From contig JAYVJM010000085.1 of NCBI GenBank assembly GCA_043769275.1, positions 1 through 45,734 of the forward strand: a stretch of DNA of 45,734 nt, in the 5' to 3' direction. The DNA comes from JAYVJM01 sp043769275 (GTDB taxonomy: Bacteria; Pseudomonadota; Gammaproteobacteria; Pseudomonadales; UBA7239). This document shows, in pieces, positions 1 through 8,377 of this stretch (position 1 is its first letter; each line of letters starts with the position of its first letter). Under the pieces are notes generated by a model that saw nothing but the letters and a program-made list of their open reading frames with translations, made no database searches and had not been told where the DNA came from. The position numbers and the translations under genes are program-made.

Positions 1-29
1 AGCTCAATCCCTTCGCGCTTTGTCGGAAA

Positions 30-1430
30 TTACTCATCAACGCATCGCGAGCCGCCTATGCAGAACTTCAGCAATTTAGCGCGGCTGCGTAACATCAGAA
101 TATAAAATATTTCACCATTCCGATAAGCCTGTGCAACGGCACCAACAGCCGCTGGCCACACGGCGTGATCAATAAAGACGGCTTGAGGCTGCCCGTGACG
201 ATGCAGTTCGTCAGCAAGAAGGGCAGATAAATGCTGGATCGCTACATCAGGTGTCTTGGCGGCATGGATTGCACTTGAAATGGGTTGCCACTTATAAGCC
301 ACTAACACAATAAGCGCAGATGCAATCAAAAGACTTGTCATAAAGTCGGTTGACTGCACAACCATGCTCAATGCGAGCATTAGGAAGATTGGGCCAAGCG
401 TCGCCATGAATAAGATGCTATGCGGCATGATCGGCCCAGTGAAGCGGGTCAGCGAGAGACCAAAGATCGCAACAGAGCCAAAGCACAGAACCCCAAGAGC
501 GATGATAAAGTGATTTTTTGTCTTGACCGCCTTTATTATCGCGGGGAGTGTGCTTAACATAAGTCCTAGCCCTAGTGCCAGATATTTGTTTTCTGCAGGG
601 CTGTCTGAATAGGCAATTGATTCGCCCATCAAAACCGTCAGAGCTCTAAACGCTTTGCTTACAGAGTGCGCATCTGCACTTGGCTCTGTAAAGTGCCTGA
701 ATATAAGGACAATGTTTCGCCACTCCAGCAGCGGCGGTACCCAAAGAATAAAAGCAATAGCCGCTGCGAGCACCAGCCAAGGCAGGTCGGAACGAGCGAG
801 TCGACGGTTACATAATGCAAGGGTGGTGCTTGCTATGCCAATAAAAGTACAAGGAAGCCACAAAGAAACATGGGCTTGTGTCAAAAAACATAGCGTTAAA
901 ATCAGTAGCGGCAACCATCGGTAGCTTGCGACGGCAACGGCGCAGGCAACAAAAACAGCTAAAACCCAAGGCAAAATCGTCGAAAATGGCACAAGCACAT
1001 CCCATAATGCGCTGGACCGAAGTGCCGTAACAAAAAACCAAACAAATACCAGCAGGAATACCCCTGCCAATACTCGATTAGCTAATCGGAAAATGATGAC
1101 CGCCGTGCCGAATAAACAAACTAAGTTTAGAGCTAGTGTTCCAAGCATCAAGCTTTGAGTGCCACGACCACTTGCCAAATAAAACGGAGTCAGTAAATAG
1201 TAGTTTAACGGGCCAGGATGAGCCCATCCAAATCGTGAAGATATCCCAAGAGACTGCGTAAAGTTTGATGCATTATGCATGTCAATGAGGAAAATGGCGT
1301 AGTCTCCATCCCAATACAGGTTCTGAGAGACCCCTGAAAACAGTGCCACGACAATCGGAATTACAGCCATACCAAGGACAAAAAATGGTGCAAAGTACAA
1401 GTAGTTTTTTGTTTTCGTTTCTGTGAGCAT
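30..1430 (-). CDS. Polytopic membrane protein, probable GT-C type glycosyltransferase
   Basis: A 466-residue inner-membrane protein with about ten hydrophobic segments. After the first segment a periplasmic loop carries an acidic WDGDY motif (about residues 40-44) and then AHPGPLNYYLL (about 70-80). Acidic residues in the first loop followed by an HPGP segment are typical of GT-C enzymes, which transfer sugars from polyprenyl-phosphate donors outside the membrane. That assignment is inference from topology and these motifs; no specific family is recognised. It is the last visible gene of the rfbF, flippase-like, FAD-oxidoreductase unit, 48 bases after the oxidoreductase stop. ATG at 1430 is the only good start and has GGAG upstream at a rather long distance. 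The C-terminal 20 residues look unlike the rest of the chain, so a 3' end altered by mutation is possible. It could instead be a polymerase or a transporter. Confidence 0.6.
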   Translation of the reverse strand: MLTETKTKNYLYFAPFFVLGMAVIPIVVALFSGVSQNLYWDGDYAIFLIDMHNASNFTQSLGISSRFGWAHPGPLNYYLLTPFYLASGRGTQSLMLGTLALNLVCLFGTAVIIFRLANRVLAGVFLLVFVWFFVTALRSSALWDVLVPFSTILPWVLAVFVACAVAVASYRWLPLLILTLCFLTQAHVSLWLPCTFIGIASTTLALCNRRLARSDLPWLVLAAAIAFILWVPPLLEWRNIVLIFRHFTEPSADAHSVSKAFRALTVLMGESIAYSDSPAENKYLALGLGLMLSTLPAIIKAVKTKNHFIIALGVLCFGSVAIFGLSLTRFTGPIMPHSILFMATLGPIFLMLALSMVVQSTDFMTSLLIASALIVLVAYKWQPISSAIHAAKTPDVAIQHLSALLADELHRHGQPQAVFIDHAVWPAAVGAVAQAYRNGEIFYILMLRSRAKLLKFCIGGSRCVDE

Positions 1431-1478
1431 AAAATGCTTTTTGCTCCATGAGAATTTCGGCGCATCAGGTATTACAGC

Positions 1479-2801
1479 TTATCGCACGTGAAAGAGTGTC
1501 GCCACACGAGCAGCAACTGCTCTGCCCTCACGAATGGCATAATTGGTTCCGCGATCCTCAGGGTAAATTTGTGCCATCGTAGATATAATGGCATTTTCGT
1601 AGGGTGTTTCGTTGCTGGGCACGTACTGCGAATAGTTTCTTTCTGTTACCGGCTGTGCATACATGGCGCGCCAAACCTTGTGTTCCACTACCCAAGACCT
1701 TTCCATCTTTGGAAACATTCTTCTCAAGTGTTGCAGGGCAAATTCAAAATATTGCTCATCGCTGTAGTCCCATACGGGGTCTTCAACCGCTAGGTATTTG
1801 GAAAGATAGGCAATATGCGTGCCTTTATAATTCTCTGGCTTGTCAAAATTGGTATGTTCTATGACTCCAACAAACGGGAAGCCAGGATCGTTCACGTTCA
1901 GCCAATAGGTTTCCGAGAGGCTTTGATTGAGGCGAAGCGTCAAGCAGATGTTGCCCAGATAACGTACTCGCCGCAACTTCGCCACCCAATCTAACGCTGC
2001 TACCCCCTCAAAAATATCAGCAATAATGGGAAAAGCAGGGGTGAAAATAAATTGTTTACCGCAGATGTCGCCCTGTTCAGTCTGTAGAGCAGTTATTTTT
2101 TCTCCTTCTGCAATTATGCCTATAGCTGTGGTGCTAAAGGTGACATCTCCGCCAGCTTGCTTTATGGCGGCAACCAGTGCTTCCGCGAGCCGACCAAATC
2201 CGCCCTTAAAGTAAGCCAGCTCTTCTCCGCCTTTGCTGTTCCTAGTGCTGCCGCGCAGAACAAGTTTTTTCCACATCCAAACCGCGTTGACAGCTTCAGC
2301 ATAAACAGAGAATTTTGATGCGATAAGCGGCTCCCACACAATGCGGTAGACAGTTTTTCCACACAGCGATTCTAACCATTCTCGAATACTAAGATGTTCA
2401 ATGGTTTTCCAATCCTTAATGCGGCGAACTTGGAACACTAAGAGGCCTAGCCTAACCCTGTCGATAAACGGTAGGGCATTGAAACGCAGTAAATCAAGCG
2501 GAGTTGATAGCTTCCACATACGGCCATTGAAATACATGCCAGTTCGAGTTGGAAGTAAAATCACATCGCCCTCCATCCCCAGCTCTTTTACAAGCTCTGG
2601 CACATAAATGTCATTATTGAACCAGTGGTGGTAAAACTTCTCCAGCGTAACGCCATCACTAAATTCAAAGGTTCCCGCCAGTCCGCCGGACGTAGTATCC
2701 GCCTCTATAACGCACACTTTTTTCCCTTGCTTGGTGAGAACATAAGCTGCGGTAAGCCCTGTGAAACCAGCACCAATAATCACTACGTCGTACTTGCCCA
2801 T
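1479..2801 (-). CDS. NAD(P)/FAD-dependent oxidoreductase (amine oxidase / protoporphyrinogen-oxidase-like)
   Basis: About 440 residues. The N-terminus carries the dinucleotide-binding motif GAGFTGLTAAY (about residues 10-20), then an acidic residue ending the second strand (VIEAD), then SGGLAG, the usual FAD-binding signature of amine oxidase, phytoene desaturase and UDP-galactopyranose-mutase-like flavoproteins. The open frame extends 47 codons upstream, but those residues overlap the preceding gene and look unrelated, so ATG at 2801 is chosen. It sits 11 bases after the upstream stop and puts the Rossmann strand at the protein start. Relatives occur in bacterial polysaccharide loci with unknown substrates. 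A role in sugar ring modification or in oxidising a lipid-linked sugar is conceivable but not shown. Family is confident, substrate unknown. Confidence 0.8.
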   Translation of the reverse strand: MGKYDVVIIGAGFTGLTAAYVLTKQGKKVCVIEADTTSGGLAGTFEFSDGVTLEKFYHHWFNNDIYVPELVKELGMEGDVILLPTRTGMYFNGRMWKLSTPLDLLRFNALPFIDRVRLGLLVFQVRRIKDWKTIEHLSIREWLESLCGKTVYRIVWEPLIASKFSVYAEAVNAVWMWKKLVLRGSTRNSKGGEELAYFKGGFGRLAEALVAAIKQAGGDVTFSTTAIGIIAEGEKITALQTEQGDICGKQFIFTPAFPIIADIFEGVAALDWVAKLRRVRYLGNICLTLRLNQSLSETYWLNVNDPGFPFVGVIEHTNFDKPENYKGTHIAYLSKYLAVEDPVWDYSDEQYFEFALQHLRRMFPKMERSWVVEHKVWRAMYAQPVTERNYSQYVPSNETPYENAIISTMAQIYPEDRGTNYAIREGRAVAARVATLFHVR

Positions 2802-2812
2802 GATCTTGTTAC

Positions 2813-3829
2813 TCAAGTTGAATTCATTTTTGAGATAGGATTTGTTTGGTCTGCGCGGAACAATGCGGGTCTCATCCAGATGGCTATTGCGCCGATGATA
2901 GTGGTCGGCAACCATAACGCCAGATGCACGAGCACCGCACAACTTCCAGCCTGCGCTGACGTGGCGCCCAACATTGAGACGGCGGTGAACACCGCCAAAT
3001 GAAATGGTCCAACGTAGCCAGGTGATGACGGAAGCAGTGTGGAAAGGGTTGCAATGGCCATCACGAGCATTGCCAACATTGGGTCAGCGTCCAACCCAAA
3101 TCCAGCCAGTACAAAATAAAACAGGCCGGACTCCCCTATCCAGACCAGCATCGATATGCCAATCACTGAAAACAGCACGCGAGGCTGCGACATTGCTTCA
3201 AAGCTGTGAAGTAGCGTACTTGCAACGACAAGCCATCGAGATAAGTGCCCCTTTCTCCCGAGCGCGATCTGTTGAAAAACGCGTGCAAGACTACCGCTAA
3301 AAAGAAAGCCCAAGGTCATAGCTAAGCCACCAACGATTGACATGGTGATAGCGGACTCCTTTATTAGCACAGGGAGATGCGCGCTTTGCGTTGCAACGAC
3401 AGCTATCGCAAGGCACGCCAGTAGTGTCATTAGGTCAATTAATCGCTCCATGACCAAGCTGCTAGCGGCTATTGTTCGCCTGATCCCCATAGCGGCTGGG
3501 AACACAAAAGCACGAACAATATCTCCCATACGCAATGGGAGAACATTGTTTAACGCAATCGAACCCAGAAAAGGTGCCGCACAGTTTTTCCATGTTGCTG
3601 ACGCGCCCGCCGCGCCGAGCATAAGGGACCAGCGGAAAATTCGGAGTGCATAGCCGACAGCCAGCGATGCGACGCCAAACACTAAATAACGCCACTCAAA
3701 ATGCTCGAGTGCGTTGATAATATCAGGGAAACTGACTTGGCGTGCGATGACGAATAAGCATAAGAAGGTAATAACCAGTCCAATGACATGTTTTGCCCAG
3801 CGACGTTTTTGAACATTGTTTTCACTCAT
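2813..3829 (-). CDS. Flippase-like integral membrane protein (lysylphosphatidylglycerol synthase TM-domain family, UPF0104-like)
   Basis: A 338-residue inner-membrane protein with about eight helices. It shows family features: a first helix ending at IARQV, an ALRIFRWSLML segment, and the NNVLPLRMGDIVRAF motif (about residues 90-105), close to the N-x(3)-P-x(2)-GE/D motif of AglD/YbhN-type proteins. Relatives include the flippase half of MprF and many proteins in polysaccharide loci, where lipid-linked substrate flipping is suspected. The longer frame would add seven residues, but ATG at 3829 overlaps the rfbF stop as TGATG, typical of coupled translation, so this start is chosen. Its position between an NDP-sugar enzyme and an oxidoreductase fits a role in moving a lipid-linked sugar; this is inference. 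Confidence 0.72.
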   Translation of the reverse strand: MSENNVQKRRWAKHVIGLVITFLCLFVIARQVSFPDIINALEHFEWRYLVFGVASLAVGYALRIFRWSLMLGAAGASATWKNCAAPFLGSIALNNVLPLRMGDIVRAFVFPAAMGIRRTIAASSLVMERLIDLMTLLACLAIAVVATQSAHLPVLIKESAITMSIVGGLAMTLGFLFSGSLARVFQQIALGRKGHLSRWLVVASTLLHSFEAMSQPRVLFSVIGISMLVWIGESGLFYFVLAGFGLDADPMLAMLVMAIATLSTLLPSSPGYVGPFHLAVFTAVSMLGATSAQAGSCAVLVHLALWLPTTIIGAIAIWMRPALFRADQTNPISKMNST

Positions 3830-4608
3830 CAAAAATCCCACACACGCCAAGGAGCCTTATTTTCGTACCAAAGGCGTTCAAGTTCTCGCTTATCTCGTAA
3901 GGTGTCGCACGGCTGCCAGAAACCGGTGTGCTGGAAGGCTGCCAATTCACCATCTTTGGCAAGGTTGGCTAATGGAGCACGCTCCCAAGATGTCGTGTCA
4001 TCCTCGATATAACTTATGACAGAGGGCTCAAGAATGAAAAATCCGCCATTAATCCAGCCGATTTCATCACTCGGCTTTTCTTCAAAGCTTGAAACCTGAT
4101 GGTTAGTGTCAACATTCAACACACCAAAACGCCCAGGAGGCTGAACTGCGGCAACGGTCGCTAGTTTTCCATGTTGACGATGGAACGCCACTTCGGCGGT
4201 AATGTCGATATTGGACAGACCATCCCCGTAGGTTAAGCAAAAGGCTTCATTTTTATCAAGATAGCAAGCCACTCGCTTTAAACGGCCGCCTGTCATAGTT
4301 TCCGAGCCCGTATCAACCAGCGTAATTCGCCAATCCTCAGCTTGACTGTTTAGTATTTGATGGCCACCCGTTTTGAGGTCAATGCTCATATCAGACATGT
4401 GTCGATAATAATTAAAGAAAAATTCTTTAATCACATAGCCTTTGTATCCGAGGCAAATAACGAAGTCCTTGATGCCATGAGATGAGTAAATTTTCATGAT
4501 GTGCCACAGTAGGGGTCGCCCACCTACTTCAACCATCGGCTTTGGCTTGGTATCTGATTCTTCCGCAATGCGTGTTCCAAAACCACCAGCAAGAATGACG
4601 GCTTTCAT
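3829..4608 (-). CDS. rfbF: Glucose-1-phosphate cytidylyltransferase
   Basis: Catalyses CTP + alpha-D-glucose 1-phosphate to CDP-glucose + diphosphate in the cytoplasm, the first step to CDP-linked 6-deoxy and 3,6-dideoxy sugars. Its 259 residues match the family length. The N-terminus has the nucleotidyltransferase signature LAGGFGTR (residues 6-13) and KPKPMVEVGGRPLL (21-34), with GDGLSNID in the middle, where the metal-binding aspartate sits. It is the first gene after an intrinsic terminator (4663-4700), so it probably has its own promoter in the 50-odd bases upstream. Its partner rfbG lies about 3.8 kb upstream on the same strand in a different transcription unit; the two are usually adjacent. 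Also called ddhA. Confidence 0.95.
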   Translation of the reverse strand: MKAVILAGGFGTRIAEESDTKPKPMVEVGGRPLLWHIMKIYSSHGIKDFVICLGYKGYVIKEFFFNYYRHMSDMSIDLKTGGHQILNSQAEDWRITLVDTGSETMTGGRLKRVACYLDKNEAFCLTYGDGLSNIDITAEVAFHRQHGKLATVAAVQPPGRFGVLNVDTNHQVSSFEEKPSDEIGWINGGFFILEPSVISYIEDDTTSWERAPLANLAKDGELAAFQHTGFWQPCDTLRDKRELERLWYENKAPWRVWDF

Positions 4609-4662
4609 AATTTACCTGCACTAAAGTTTTAATTTTGATTAAAGTGGATGCCTAGATAATAC
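4609..4662 (-). promoter_or_regulatory. Probable promoter/leader region of rfbF
   Basis: This short A+T-rich gap lies between an intrinsic terminator and the rfbF start, so a new transcript probably begins here. On the minus strand it holds a TATTAT box near its upstream end and a second A+T-rich stretch closer to the gene. I cannot see a convincing -35 box, so the exact site is not assigned. Confidence 0.3.
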
Positions 4663-4700
4663 AAAAAAGCTGAGCGTAACTACTCGTCGTCAGCTTTTTT
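4663..4700 (-). terminator. Intrinsic terminator overlapping the 3' end of the 609-residue membrane protein gene
   Basis: A perfect 11-base inverted repeat (4663-4673 and 4690-4700, core AGCTGA/TCAGCT) with a 16-base loop. It is flanked by A and T runs, so on the minus strand the stem ends in a U tract; the symmetry would also allow function on the plus strand. The right arm lies inside the last codons of the upstream gene and the loop contains its stop codon. Confidence 0.8.
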
Positions 4701-6509
4701 TACCAAACCAATTTTGAGTTGTTTTAACCGGACAAAGCCCTTGCCTGTTGACCACCCGCCAAGCCCAAAAGATAACTTAAAAGGTTTCTCGCTGACTCTA
4801 AAGTAAGAAGAAGCATGAGCATCAAGTGACCTTGAGCTCATTATGGGTATCAATATGTGGTCACCATGCAAAGACAGGTGTCCGCCATTTTGCCCTGTAT
4901 TTTCACTCGCCACATTCCAGTCAAAGACCGCATCTAATTTGTATATTCCTGCCGGCAAAGCGATATCGTCAGACACAAGTGCCGCGTCAGTGAAGATATC
5001 CGACGCAACTTGATGCGTGTTTTTATCAAAGCGCGCAACGCCGAATTCGGAAAAGTGTAAGTCCGACAAATGTAATACGCCCGCTGTTTTTATTGCGTTG
5101 TCGGCGTTTTCATACGTTATATATTGTGGCAGATATTTGCCCCCACGGACAACATCTTGAATCGTGATTTCAGAAGCATTTAGGATGCGCGATGAGGATG
5201 GCAGCGATAAACGCATAATTTCCCCCAATGGCGTGGCAAGGCCGAGCAGAAGACAAACAATCAACGGAGCTTTGCGAAGAGTATTGGGGGCATAGTTGAC
5301 CGCTTGTGCAGACAACACGGCCAATATGCCTAGCGACGGGATCGAAGCACGCATCAAAAGATCGTTAGTTGCTCCAACATTGAATAAAGCAAGAGCGAGA
5401 AGAAAAACACATTGGAGCGTGATTAATAGAGTCGCATGTGGGGACACTAACATCAGTGCCAAAGCAATAGCACCAAACTCGAGAAACACAAAAACCAACC
5501 AGCCGCCCACCGTAAATGCAGGGAAACTCCACATAACATGGGCGGGTATCTCGCTCGAGCCTTTTGTTAGAAAAAGCGCTGCAGATACCAGCAATACGGG
5601 GGCAGCAACAAAATTTATGCGTGTAAAAAACACTCTGTAACCCACGTTAAAAACCGCCCAAACCAATATAGGGATTAGGCCAAGCGCAACAAAGGGTGAC
5701 CAAACACTTGCCGCTGCAGCAATGATTCCGGCATTCTGCAGCGAGCGGCGGGGATACTGAAGCATCAAAAAGGCAGCAATCCACCCTGCAATTGCGTGTT
5801 GCGGCACCCAAAATAAGCTAGTAAGTGTTGAATCTAGCGCCCCAAGCCTCCACCACCACCACTCAAAGTGCATCACTGGCCCAAAGGAAACGCCCGTGTA
5901 GTAGGTGCCCAAAATATCGGCACCACTAAACAGCAAAAAAATGCAGCCTAAGAGAAAAAATACCGAAGCAGGTCGAGCTATCCCGCCGAAAAAAGCCAGC
6001 AACATGGCGATGTAGAGCCCCAGTGTCGTCCAAACAAAAATAGCAATGGGCAGCACCCATAATCCGAAATACTTGGCGACCACTGCGGGGAAAACATAAT
6101 AACTGAGAGAATATCGTAAAGTGGCAACACCCTCCTCTGTGACAATCTTCGGCGGCCAAGGAAAATTAGCCAGCGTATTGAACAGCGCATAATGTTTATG
6201 CCAATCGCTGTTTTCCGCAAATGGGGGCAATACCCCAGAGAGCCACACCGCCCCTGCCGCAAGTATTAAAAATGGCCAAGTATTACGAAATGAAGCCCAT
6301 AGGGGTTTAGGCGCGTCTTGGATATGTGTGGTATTCCATAAAATAGCCAACCCAACAGCAATCGCTACTGCAGCCGGCCATGGCGCAAAGTAAATCAAGA
6401 CGAATGCAGACGGGATGAGCAGGTATAATAGCGCGGCGACAAACAGCCATTCTGAATTTTTTCTGAATGTGGACTCCTCGGCATATTGATTACTTGCTGA
6501 AAAAAGCAA
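4680..6509 (-). CDS. Large polytopic membrane protein with C-terminal beta-rich domain, candidate GT-C transferase
   Basis: A 609-residue protein with roughly ten to twelve hydrophobic helices over residues 20-440 and a soluble C-terminal domain (about 460-609) rich in beta-like segments. The first large loop has SDWHKHY (about 100-106), an acidic/histidine motif placed like the catalytic loop of GT-C glycosyltransferases. The C-terminal part resembles a jelly-roll carbohydrate-binding module in pattern only. The frame begins with TTG at 6509, preceded by AGGGG at good spacing; no in-frame ATG lies near, and the frame is stopped a few codons upstream. It follows the GtrB-like GT2 gene by 54 bases and ends in an intrinsic terminator. 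Periplasmic transfer of a lipid-linked sugar is inferred, not shown. Confidence 0.6.
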   Translation of the reverse strand: MLFSASNQYAEESTFRKNSEWLFVAALLYLLIPSAFVLIYFAPWPAAVAIAVGLAILWNTTHIQDAPKPLWASFRNTWPFLILAAGAVWLSGVLPPFAENSDWHKHYALFNTLANFPWPPKIVTEEGVATLRYSLSYYVFPAVVAKYFGLWVLPIAIFVWTTLGLYIAMLLAFFGGIARPASVFFLLGCIFLLFSGADILGTYYTGVSFGPVMHFEWWWWRLGALDSTLTSLFWVPQHAIAGWIAAFLMLQYPRRSLQNAGIIAAAASVWSPFVALGLIPILVWAVFNVGYRVFFTRINFVAAPVLLVSAALFLTKGSSEIPAHVMWSFPAFTVGGWLVFVFLEFGAIALALMLVSPHATLLITLQCVFLLALALFNVGATNDLLMRASIPSLGILAVLSAQAVNYAPNTLRKAPLIVCLLLGLATPLGEIMRLSLPSSSRILNASEITIQDVVRGGKYLPQYITYENADNAIKTAGVLHLSDLHFSEFGVARFDKNTHQVASDIFTDAALVSDDIALPAGIYKLDAVFDWNVASENTGQNGGHLSLHGDHILIPIMSSRSLDAHASSYFRVSEKPFKLSFGLGGWSTGKGFVRLKQLKIGLVKKADDE

Positions 6510-6563
6510 GGCGAACCCCTGAAGCCAGACAGGTTTTTAGCGAGCTTAATAACATGTTTGTCA

Positions 6564-7547
6564 TTAAAGCCTCAACTCTGCCGGTGAAAAATTCAGGCTT
6601 TGCTCAATGATTGCAACTGGCTCCGAGCGGAGCATCAGGTATATTCGCAAGATATATTCTCCTATGATTCCAAGCAGAAAGGCATTCAGGCCTATTCCAA
6701 ATAAAACCAGTATGTGGATACTGGCAAGTCCACGCGGCAGTTCAGGGTGAAGTGAGCGTAGAGCCATATAATAGAAAGCACCTATCAGGCTTATCACTAA
6801 AATCAGGGCTCCCACAAATGAGGCGGCACGTAGCGGCACCGTTGAATGATTGAAAACAGCGGTAAGCCCCAGTCGAATGAGACGAGAAACATTGAATTTA
6901 CTCTCTCCTGCAACCCTGGCATCCCGATCGTAAGAAATGCCCGTTTGGTTAAATCCTAGGCCGGCAATCATCCCGCGTAGATAAGGGTTTGATGTTCGAA
7001 TACCCGATAGTGCTGTAATCACTTTTCTATCGATGAGACGAAAATCTCCAACATCGCGTGGAATTGGATGTTCGCTAACCTTGTCGATGACCCAGTAGCC
7101 AAGTCGGCGGAAATTATTAAGCAACCATCCTTCAGCGCGCTTCTTTCTGACCCCGTAAATAACATGATATCCCTGTTGCCAAAGCTCAAAAAATGACGCC
7201 AGCATTTCTGGTGGGTCTTGCAAATCCGCGTCAATTTGCATCACTGCATCTCCACGAACATGGAGATAATTCGCAAGAATCGAACGCTGAAACCCATAGT
7301 TTTTAGAAAACCGGATTGCTCGTACCCGAGTGTCTCTAGCTGCTAATTCGGTCAAAATAGCCCACGTATCATCGCTGGAATGATTGTCCGAAAACACAAA
7401 CTCCAAGTCACACTTATCTTTCATCCACGTCGCCAGAGCATGTAGGCGCGTGTAAAGCATCCGTATGTTTCCGGACTCATTCAACACCGGTATGGAAATT
7501 GAAATTAGAGGCTTACTATCCTCTTTTGTCTCAGCCGCTCCTGTCAC
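6564..7547 (-). CDS. Polyprenyl-phosphate glycosyltransferase, GT2 family (GtrB/DPM1/ArnC-like)
   Basis: Expected to transfer a sugar from a nucleotide donor to undecaprenyl phosphate on the cytoplasmic face of the inner membrane. Its 327 residues comprise a GT2 domain starting ISIPVLNE (about 17-24), SDNHSSDDT in the nucleotide-binding strand, DAD at 106-108 within DADLQDPPEM, and two C-terminal hydrophobic helices (about 243-263 and 280-300). That layout is the bactoprenol glycosyltransferase type. The start is GTG at 7547, overlapping the stop of the upstream SDR gene as GTGA. The donor may be the CDP-6-deoxyhexose predicted from rfbF, rfbG and the neighbouring SDR, but UDP-glucose is an equally common donor in this family. 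Confidence 0.85.
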   Translation of the reverse strand: MTGAAETKEDSKPLISISIPVLNESGNIRMLYTRLHALATWMKDKCDLEFVFSDNHSSDDTWAILTELAARDTRVRAIRFSKNYGFQRSILANYLHVRGDAVMQIDADLQDPPEMLASFFELWQQGYHVIYGVRKKRAEGWLLNNFRRLGYWVIDKVSEHPIPRDVGDFRLIDRKVITALSGIRTSNPYLRGMIAGLGFNQTGISYDRDARVAGESKFNVSRLIRLGLTAVFNHSTVPLRAASFVGALILVISLIGAFYYMALRSLHPELPRGLASIHILVLFGIGLNAFLLGIIGEYILRIYLMLRSEPVAIIEQSLNFSPAELRL

Positions 7548-8377
7548 AGGAAATCCTGTACTGCTAAGAAACGCTCCGTTAAATAATTAACGACAGCAGG
7601 CAGGGCTTCGCGGAATGTTATGGCTCTCAGTAAATCAGGGCAATCAAAAACCGTGCTGTAATTTTCTTCTTTAGGTTCTGGCAATGCACCTATACGTAGG
7701 AGTTTTTTGGCATTAAAGGCGTTGAATATAAAGCTGGCAAGCTCGTTGAGGGTTACTGGCTTTCCGTGGTTTAAATCGATCACGCCATTCGCCCCTAATT
7801 TGACTAGAGTACGAATGGCCTGCACTTCATCGTCAATATGGTGATACTCCCTTAACTGTTTACCCTGTGTCATTTCAAAAACAGTCTGGTTCATGAGCGC
7901 ATGGAAAACTTGACCAAGAAACATAAACGAGCTAGGCCGGCCAAGACCGTATAAGGTGTGCACCCTTAAGTGCGCCACGCGAGGATTGAAGGCAGAGATA
8001 TCTGAGACATGTCGCCCAAGTGCGGCTTTACTTTGGATATAAGGGTTTTTATTAGCAAGCAGACTTTCCATCACTGTGCCAAAAGTTACAACGTTTATCC
8101 CGAGCTTGGTTGCACCCTCAATAATGTGTTTAGGAAGTAGGTAATTAACCCGCAGATGATCTTCTTGCGAAATCCTTGGATCAAGAATCCCCGCGGTTAC
8201 AAACACGGTTCCGCCACTGTTAGCCCAGGGCTCAAAAAAACGTGAAACATCATCTTGGGTGCCTTTTGCCCACCAACTTTGATAGATAGCGCGATCCACC
8301 GAAATAGGATTGTCCTCCTTGTACGACGCGTTAATGGCCTGACCTAAACGACCGCGCCCGCCAATGACAAAAATCAT
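7544..8377 (-). CDS. NAD(P)-dependent SDR sugar-nucleotide reductase/epimerase
   Basis: A 277-residue extended SDR protein with GGRGRLG (residues 6-12) as the cofactor-binding loop and the catalytic pair in YIQSK (Y113, K117). It follows rfbG directly with an ATGA overlap (8374-8377), which sets the start at 8377; the nine extra upstream codons lie inside rfbG. In other bacteria the enzyme after CDP-glucose 4,6-dehydratase reduces or epimerises the 4-keto intermediate, as in CDP-abequose, paratose and 6-deoxyhexose synthesis. No ddhC-like pyridoxamine enzyme is present here, so direct C4 reduction to a CDP-6-deoxyhexose is the simplest reading. The exact product cannot be named from sequence. 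Confidence 0.75.
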   Translation of the reverse strand: MIFVIGGRGRLGQAINASYKEDNPISVDRAIYQSWWAKGTQDDVSRFFEPWANSGGTVFVTAGILDPRISQEDHLRVNYLLPKHIIEGATKLGINVVTFGTVMESLLANKNPYIQSKAALGRHVSDISAFNPRVAHLRVHTLYGLGRPSSFMFLGQVFHALMNQTVFEMTQGKQLREYHHIDDEVQAIRTLVKLGANGVIDLNHGKPVTLNELASFIFNAFNAKKLLRIGALPEPKEENYSTVFDCPDLLRAITFREALPAVVNYLTERFLAVQDFL

